Below are positions 58,746-64,000 of a DNA stretch of 64,000 nt, piece after piece. Positions within the stretch are counted from its first letter, which is position 1. Every line of letters begins with the position of its first letter. This DNA comes from Hydrogenophaga sp. (lineage in GTDB: Bacteria; Pseudomonadota; Gammaproteobacteria; Burkholderiales; Burkholderiaceae_C), in assembly GCF_025699295.1 (NCBI RefSeq), contig NZ_JAILWB010000025.1:1-64000 (forward strand). The letters run 5' to 3'. A model generated the notes under the pieces. That model saw only the letters and a list, made by a program, of their open reading frames with translations. It did no database searches and was not told the DNA's origin. The position numbers and the translations under genes are program-made.

Positions 58746-61700
58746 ACCGCAACACCCATCGCGTCGTCTTCAACGCCACGCGTGGCCTGCTCATGGCGGT
58801 GAGCGAAGTCGCCCCGGCCCATGGCAGCGGCTCGCATGCAGGAGGCCAGACAACGACCACGTCCACCGGGCGGCGTCCGTCGTGCTGGCGCCTGTCCAGC
58901 CTGGCGCTGGCCCTGGGCTGGGTGGGCGCGGCGATGGCCCAGATCGCGGCCGATCCCACCGCACCCGGCGCGCAACGCCCCACCGTACTGACGGCCCCCA
59001 ACGGCGTCCCCCTGGTCAACATCACCACGCCCAGCGCCGCCGGCGTCTCGCGCAACACCTACAGCCAGTTCGACGTGAACGCCCAGGGCGCCATCCTCAA
59101 CAACAGCCGCACCGACACCCCCACCCAGCTCGGCGGCTGGGTGCAGGGCAATCCCTGGCTGGCCACGGGCGGCGCGCGCGTGATCCTCAACGAGGTCAAC
59201 AGCAGCCAGCCCACCCACCTCGGCGGGCACGTCGAGGTGGCCGGCCAGCAAGCCGAAGTGGTCATCGCCAACCCGGCGGGCATCGAGATCAACGGTGGCG
59301 GGTTCATCAATGCCAGCGGTGTGACGCTGACCACCGGCGCGCCGGTGATGAGCAACGGACATCTCGAGTCATTCCGGGTGCGGGGCGGCGAGGTGCGCAT
59401 CGACGGCCTGGGCCTGGACACCCGCGACGCCGACCAGACCCGCATCCTTACCCGCGCGATGCAGGTCAACGCGGGCCTGTGGGCGCGCGAGCTCTCGGTC
59501 GCGCTCGGCGCCAACGACGTGCCGGCGCTCGCCTCGGGCACTGCCCTGCAGGCCACGCCCGTGGCTGGCACAGGCCCCGCGCCCGGGTTCCTGCTCGACG
59601 TGGCCGCGCTGGGCGGCATGTACGCCGGCAAGATCACCCTGGTGGGCACCGCTGCAGGCCTGGGTGTCAACAACCGCGGCACCCTCGCCGCCGACGACGG
59701 GGACTGGGTGCTGCGCACCGACGGCTGGCTCACCAACACCGGCACCATCGTCGCCAGCGGCAACGCCACCGCCGTGGTCGGCGGCGACATCCACAACGCC
59801 GACAGCGGCCTGATCGCTGCAGGGCAGAACACCTCGCTCGATGCCGCCGCGCTACGCAGCGACGCCAACGCCGTGCTCGCGGCGGGTCTGGGGGCTGACG
59901 GTCAGCTCAACGGCACAGGCACGCTCGACCTGAACGCCAGGCAGCAGATCGCGCTGCAAGGCCAGGCGCTGGCCGCTGGCGGCCTCACGGCACACACGGC
60001 GGGCGCGCTGGTCACCGATGGGGCCCAACTGCGCGCGGCGCGGATCGGGCTGAACGCCGCATCGCTGTCCAACGTGGGCGGCGAGATTGCGCAAAGCGGT
60101 GGCGGCACGCTCACCATTCACAGCACCGGCACCATCGACAACACCGACGGCGCCATCCTCAGCGATGGCGGCCTCGCCATCCACAGCGCAGGCACGGTCA
60201 CCAACCTTCGCGGCGACATGCAGGCGGTGGGCGACGCACGGATCGACACCGCTGGCGTGGCGCTCGACAACACGGGCGGGCGCATCACTTCACAAGGCGC
60301 GCTGCAAGTTGCCACGGGTGACATCACCAACCGCGCCCTGGGCGCCCGGGCGGCGCAGATCGGCAGCAGCGGCGACTTCACGCTCACGGCGGCGGCACTG
60401 AGCAACGGCATTGACGGCGCCACGCGTTCCACGCTCTGGTCTGGGCAGGCGCTGAACGTGCGGGCGCAGCAGCTGACCAACGACGGCGACATCGCGGGCG
60501 ACACCGTGCTGCTGCAGACCCAGGGCGACCTGACGAACAGCAGCACCGGCACCGTCTCGGCGACCCAGGCCATCGACATCGGCGCTGACACCTTCACCAA
60601 CCGCGGCCTGGTGCACGCCAACGAGGCCGGCGGCACCAGCCGGGTGCAGTTACAGGCCACCACCGTGAACAACCTCGGTGGCGCTGCGATCTACGGCGAT
60701 CGCGTGGCCGTCGCGGCGCACACCCTGAACAACCGGCCCGACGCCATCGACCCGGTCGCGCCCGTCATTGCAGCGCGCGGACAGCTCGACATCGGTGTGC
60801 AAAACCTGCACAACGAAGACGGTGCGCTCATCTACAGCGGCGGCGACCTGCGCGTGGGTGGTGGGCTTGATGCCGCCACCGGCTACACCACTGGCGCGGC
60901 GCAGTCCGTGAGCAACCTCAGTGCCACCATCGAGGCTGCGGGCCACCTGACCATCGCCGCCGACACGCTGACCAACGAGCGCCGCAACGCGAACGTGCAC
61001 CAGGCCACGCTGCTCGACCAGACGGCCCACCTGACCATGCCCTCGTGGTGGGTCAATGGCCAGAACGAGCACGGGGTGGCCATCGAAGGCACCTCCAACT
61101 ACTCGCCTCACCTGTTCTACCTGCTCGATCCCGCGTCCATCCTGAGCGATGAGGCGCTGGTGACGCCCGATGGCAACGTGGTCCACCGCATCGAGGTGGC
61201 GCTGGACCCGGCCGACTCGATCCATTTCGCCGCCTCGGGCGCGTACGCCGGCAACTACGGCGTGCGCGAAAGGGTCACGGTGGGTGCGCCCACCACTGCG
61301 GTGCTCTACGTGCAGCAGCGCACCGACAACGTGACCAATCCAGACCAGGTGCCGGGCAGCGCGCATGTGTTCGCGAGCAGCACCGCCAGCGTCACCTCCT
61401 GGCAGCGCAACACCCTGAACTACAGCGAAACCTATGGACGCTGCAGCACGAACTGCACCCTGCTCGTCGTGCAACCGGGCTACAACGATCCGCAGGGCTT
61501 GATCCTGCGTGACACGCAAAGAGCCCTGACTTCCACGCACGCGGGGCTGGAGGTCTCGCGCACGGCGCGCCACACCGTTGTCGAAGACCGTCTCAACTTC
61601 GATGCGGGCGCACCAGCAGCCGTTCGCGCCGGCGGCGACATGGTGCTGAACGTCGGCACCGCCCTGGTCAACCGCTACGCCGACATCCAGGCCGGTGCCG

Positions 61701-64000
61701 GGCTGGACGTGCAGGCGGGTGGCGCGAGCGTGACCAACGAAGGCCAGACGCTCCTGCGCACGCACAGCTTCCAGGTCACGTCCCACACCGCCGCCCAGGG
61801 CGACTTCGACTGGACCGCGCCCGAGATCAGCGAAGTCGTCGGCCATGCCGGCGGCACGCTCTCCGGCGCGCAGCAGGTGAGCATCGCGGCACAGAGCCTG
61901 AGCAACACCGATCTGGCACGCAGCACCGGCCTGCCCGCCAACGGGCTCGGTTTCCTGGGTGTATCCACACCGGGACCGAACGATGCGCTCAGCGTGCCGC
62001 CCAGCGCGCTGCTGCGCCCTGCCGCCCCCGACAGCGCCTACCTGGTCGAGATCGACCCACGCTTTACCCACCACAGCCTGTGGCTGGGCAGCGACTACCT
62101 GCTGAGCGCGCTCGCCAGCGACCCGGCCGCGCTGCACAAGCGCCTGGGCGATGGCTTCTTCGAACAGAAGCTCGTGCGCGAGCAGGTGGCGCAGCTCACG
62201 GGGCGGCGCTTTCTGCCGGGTCACACCAGCGACGAGGCCCAGTTCCTGGCGCTGATGGAAGCCGGCGTGGCCCACGCACAGGCCTGGAACCTGATACCCG
62301 GCGTGGCGCTGTCGGCCGAGCAGATGGCTCAGCTCACCACCGACCTGGTGTGGCTGGTCGAGCGCGTGGTGGTGTTACCCGATGGCCACCGCACCTCCGC
62401 CCTCGTGCCGCAGGTCTACGTGCGCCAGATCGGGGACGGCGAGATCACCCCTGCTGGCGCACTCATCGCCGGCGAGAACGTGCGCCTGGACATCGCACAG
62501 GACATCGTCAACAACGGTGGCATGCTGGCCGGCGACAGCGTGCTGCTGCAGGCCGGGCGCGACATCACCCACATCGGTGGTCTGCTGCAGGGCGGGCACA
62601 CCCTGGTGGCCAGCGCCGGGCGCGACGTCAGCGTGATCAGCACCACGCACGGTACGTCGTTCGAGAGCACTTACGTCAACCAGCGCCGCACCGAGCTGGC
62701 TCGCGTGGGCGCTCTGCAAGCAGGCGATGCCGACGGCGCCGCCCTGATCGTGAATGCGGGCCGCGACGTAAACCTGCAAGGCGCCAGTGTGGGCAACGCA
62801 TCGACCACGGGCAGCACCACGATCCAGGCCGGGCGCGACGTTCACCTGCAGACCGTGACTGTGGGCAGCAGCGACAACACGGAATACAACGCCAAGAATT
62901 ACCAGCGCCACAGCCAGCGCCAGGAGATCGGCACCAACGTGCAGGCCCTGGGTGACGCTCAGCTGCGCGCCGGAAACGACGTTGTGGCGCGCGCAGCCAA
63001 TGTGAACGCACTGGGTGACTTGAGCGTGCAAGCCGGCAACGACATCACGCTGCAGGCCGGCAGAGCGGTGAGCGAGAGCGCCACCAGCGTGCACATCCAG
63101 CGCAAGGGTGTGCTGAGCAAGAAGAGCACCGAAGAGGTGAAGCGCTCGGCCAGCGACGTGGCGCAGGGCTCGGGGTTCTCGGGCGCCAACGTGGTGCTGC
63201 AGGCCGGCCAGGACATCCAGATCCAGGGCAGCAGCGTCAACGCGCAGGACCTCCTGCTGCTCGACGCCGGGCGCGATGTGACCATCGCCTCCGAGCAGAA
63301 CACCGAATCGGGGTCCTACTTCTCGGAGGTCAAGAAGTCCGGTCTCAGCGCCGACCTGATGGACGGCGTGTCCTACGGCAAGAGCCGCCAGAACGCCACC
63401 CAGACCTACGAGGCGGCGACCCAGTCCGGCAGCAGTGTCACCGGCGGCGATGTCACCGTGCAGGCAGGGCGAGATGCTGTCGTGCGCTCCAGTGTGGTCA
63501 TCGCCGATACCGACCTCACCGTCATCGCCGGGCGCGATGTTGGCGTGGAAGCCGCCCGCGACACGCTGAGCAGCACCAACGAGGCCCACGCCAAGTCCAC
63601 CACCATCGGCATCGACGCCGGCGCCAGCGGGCGCTTCACCGCCTTCGGCCAGACCCGCTCCGGCCAGGACGGCACCAGCACGAGTGAGACGGCGGTGCAA
63701 AGCCTGCTCAGCGCCAACGCCGGCAACCTCACCCTCATCGCCGGCACCGACAACCAGCACCAGGGCACGGGCGCCGGCAACGTGAACACGCAGGGTGGCA
63801 CGCTGCTGGCGCAGGACACCGTGGCGCTCTCGGGCAACAGCGTCACGCTGGGCACGGCCGACAGCCAGAGCAACAGCGAGTTCCGCGCCCAGAGCAAGAA
63901 CTTCACCATCGGCAGCCAGCTCAGCGGTGTGGTCGGCGGCCTCATCACCCAGCTGGGCGACGCGGTGCAGACGGCCCGCCACACCGACAACGAGCGCCTG
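58742..64000 (+). CDS. TpsA/filamentous haemagglutinin-like exoprotein (CdiA-like), 5' part
   Basis: At least 1753 codons, open to the end of the window. It begins with an extended signal peptide region (MNRNTHRVVFNATRGLLMAV), a second hydrophobic stretch (SLALALGWVGAAMA), then the TPS secretion domain with ILNNSRTDTP, the VIANPAGIEINGGGF motif (NPNGI form) and LTTGAP. A long series of haemagglutinin beta-helix repeats follows, with recurrent AGRDV and LTNDGDIAG wording. From about 62400 the GRDVNLQG-type repeats of CdiA/FHA appear. The C-terminus, which would show a CDI toxin or adhesin, is outside the window. It should be exported by the TpsB at 56278. Confidence 0.9.
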   Translation, partial: MNRNTHRVVFNATRGLLMAVSEVAPAHGSGSHAGGQTTTTSTGRRPSCWRLSSLALALGWVGAAMAQIAADPTAPGAQRPTVLTAPNGVPLVNITTPSAAGVSRNTYSQFDVNAQGAILNNSRTDTPTQLGGWVQGNPWLATGGARVILNEVNSSQPTHLGGHVEVAGQQAEVVIANPAGIEINGGGFINASGVTLTTGAPVMSNGHLESFRVRGGEVRIDGLGLDTRDADQTRILTRAMQVNAGLWARELSVALGANDVPALASGTALQATPVAGTGPAPGFLLDVAALGGMYAGKITLVGTAAGLGVNNRGTLAADDGDWVLRTDGWLTNTGTIVASGNATAVVGGDIHNADSGLIAAGQNTSLDAAALRSDANAVLAAGLGADGQLNGTGTLDLNARQQIALQGQALAAGGLTAHTAGALVTDGAQLRAARIGLNAASLSNVGGEIAQSGGGTLTIHSTGTIDNTDGAILSDGGLAIHSAGTVTNLRGDMQAVGDARIDTAGVALDNTGGRITSQGALQVATGDITNRALGARAAQIGSSGDFTLTAAALSNGIDGATRSTLWSGQALNVRAQQLTNDGDIAGDTVLLQTQGDLTNSSTGTVSATQAIDIGADTFTNRGLVHANEAGGTSRVQLQATTVNNLGGAAIYGDRVAVAAHTLNNRPDAIDPVAPVIAARGQLDIGVQNLHNEDGALIYSGGDLRVGGGLDAATGYTTGAAQSVSNLSATIEAAGHLTIAADTLTNERRNANVHQATLLDQTAHLTMPSWWVNGQNEHGVAIEGTSNYSPHLFYLLDPASILSDEALVTPDGNVVHRIEVALDPADSIHFAASGAYAGNYGVRERVTVGAPTTAVLYVQQRTDNVTNPDQVPGSAHVFASSTASVTSWQRNTLNYSETYGRCSTNCTLLVVQPGYNDPQGLILRDTQRALTSTHAGLEVSRTARHTVVEDRLNFDAGAPAAVRAGGDMVLNVGTALVNRYADIQAGAGLDVQAGGASVTNEGQTLLRTHSFQVTSHTAAQGDFDWTAPEISEVVGHAGGTLSGAQQVSIAAQSLSNTDLARSTGLPANGLGFLGVSTPGPNDALSVPPSALLRPAAPDSAYLVEIDPRFTHHSLWLGSDYLLSALASDPAALHKRLGDGFFEQKLVREQVAQLTGRRFLPGHTSDEAQFLALMEAGVAHAQAWNLIPGVALSAEQMAQLTTDLVWLVERVVVLPDGHRTSALVPQVYVRQIGDGEITPAGALIAGENVRLDIAQDIVNNGGMLAGDSVLLQAGRDITHIGGLLQGGHTLVASAGRDVSVISTTHGTSFESTYVNQRRTELARVGALQAGDADGAALIVNAGRDVNLQGASVGNASTTGSTTIQAGRDVHLQTVTVGSSDNTEYNAKNYQRHSQRQEIGTNVQALGDAQLRAGNDVVARAANVNALGDLSVQAGNDITLQAGRAVSESATSVHIQRKGVLSKKSTEEVKRSASDVAQGSGFSGANVVLQAGQDIQIQGSSVNAQDLLLLDAGRDVTIASEQNTESGSYFSEVKKSGLSADLMDGVSYGKSRQNATQTYEAATQSGSSVTGGDVTVQAGRDAVVRSSVVIADTDLTVIAGRDVGVEAARDTLSSTNEAHAKSTTIGIDAGASGRFTAFGQTRSGQDGTSTSETAVQSLLSANAGNLTLIAGTDNQHQGTGAGNVNTQGGTLLAQDTVALSGNSVTLGTADSQSNSEFRAQSKNFTIGSQLSGVVGGLITQLGDAVQTARHTDNERL

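Noticed and set aside
60650-63982. Long minus-strand frames opposite tpsA
   Set aside because: Shadows of the repetitive haemagglutinin repeats; the tpsA frame is open throughout and carries all family motifs.
1-64000. CRISPR arrays, tRNA or rRNA genes
   Set aside because: No regularly spaced repeats and no recognisable tRNA or rRNA sequence were found on either strand by eye.

Overview
This is a high-GC chromosomal window from a betaproteobacterium, most likely Burkholderiales/Comamonadaceae and Hydrogenophaga-like. The grounds are two complete TRAP transporter operons, a Bug/TctC-type receptor, several CaiB/BaiF CoA-transferases, many IclR, LysR and GntR regulators, and a GC-rich REP-like element of the kind scattered through Comamonadaceae. 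No tRNA, rRNA, CRISPR array or transposase gene was seen.

Layout. (1) 1-5450: a tartrate/malate-type dehydrogenase divergent from a LysR gene, a glutaredoxin, and a regulator / beta-propeller / DUF899 module. (2) 5473-12022: a membrane protein of unknown role, then TRAP operon 1 (dctP-dctQ-dctM) with a divergent type II dehydroquinase-like gene and IclR regulator, a DUF1428 protein and a Bcr/CflA-type exporter. (3) 12103-18069: TRAP operon 2, which includes a FAD-linked 2-hydroxyacid dehydrogenase and a FAH-family hydrolase, under a divergent FCD-type GntR regulator. (4) 18093-23621: small redox genes, an aldo/keto reductase, and a 976-residue GMC-oxidoreductase/Gfo-Idh-MocA fusion that lies between two copies of a 36-bp near-repeat. 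(5) 23680-30005: an acyl-CoA catabolic operon (thioesterase, acyl-CoA ligase, MaoC hydratase, CoA-transferase, Bug receptor), with a repeated operator-like motif in front of its two upstream genes.

(6) 30300-49919: a large aryl-polyene (xanthomonadin-like) pigment locus in two arms. The + arm has a flavin-dependent halogenase-like enzyme, a chorismatase that should supply hydroxybenzoate, an acyltransferase and a glycosyltransferase. The - arm has two carrier proteins, ketosynthases with a chain-length partner, a ketoreductase, two hot-dog dehydratases, an aryl-AMP ligase, an acyltransferase, a LolA-like carrier, an MMPL exporter, a methyltransferase, a polysaccharide deacetylase-like protein, an alpha/beta hydrolase and an outer-membrane phospholipase A. 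Most - arm genes overlap by 4 bp and look like one transcription unit. Between the arms lie a toxin-antitoxin pair and a broken fabG remnant. (7) 50153-56117: PAP2-family protein, Rnk, FMN reductase, LysR, a CoA-transferase/HMG-CoA-lyase pair and a divergent IclR gene. (8) 56278-64000: a two-partner secretion locus (TpsB, an unknown protein, and a giant TpsA/filamentous haemagglutinin that runs off the window).

Working together: regions 2, 3 and 5 are uptake-plus-catabolism cassettes for organic and aromatic acids. Region 6 should take chorismate to a hydroxybenzoate starter, extend it on ACPs into a conjugated polyene, possibly halogenate and methylate it, attach it to a lipid and move it to the outer membrane.
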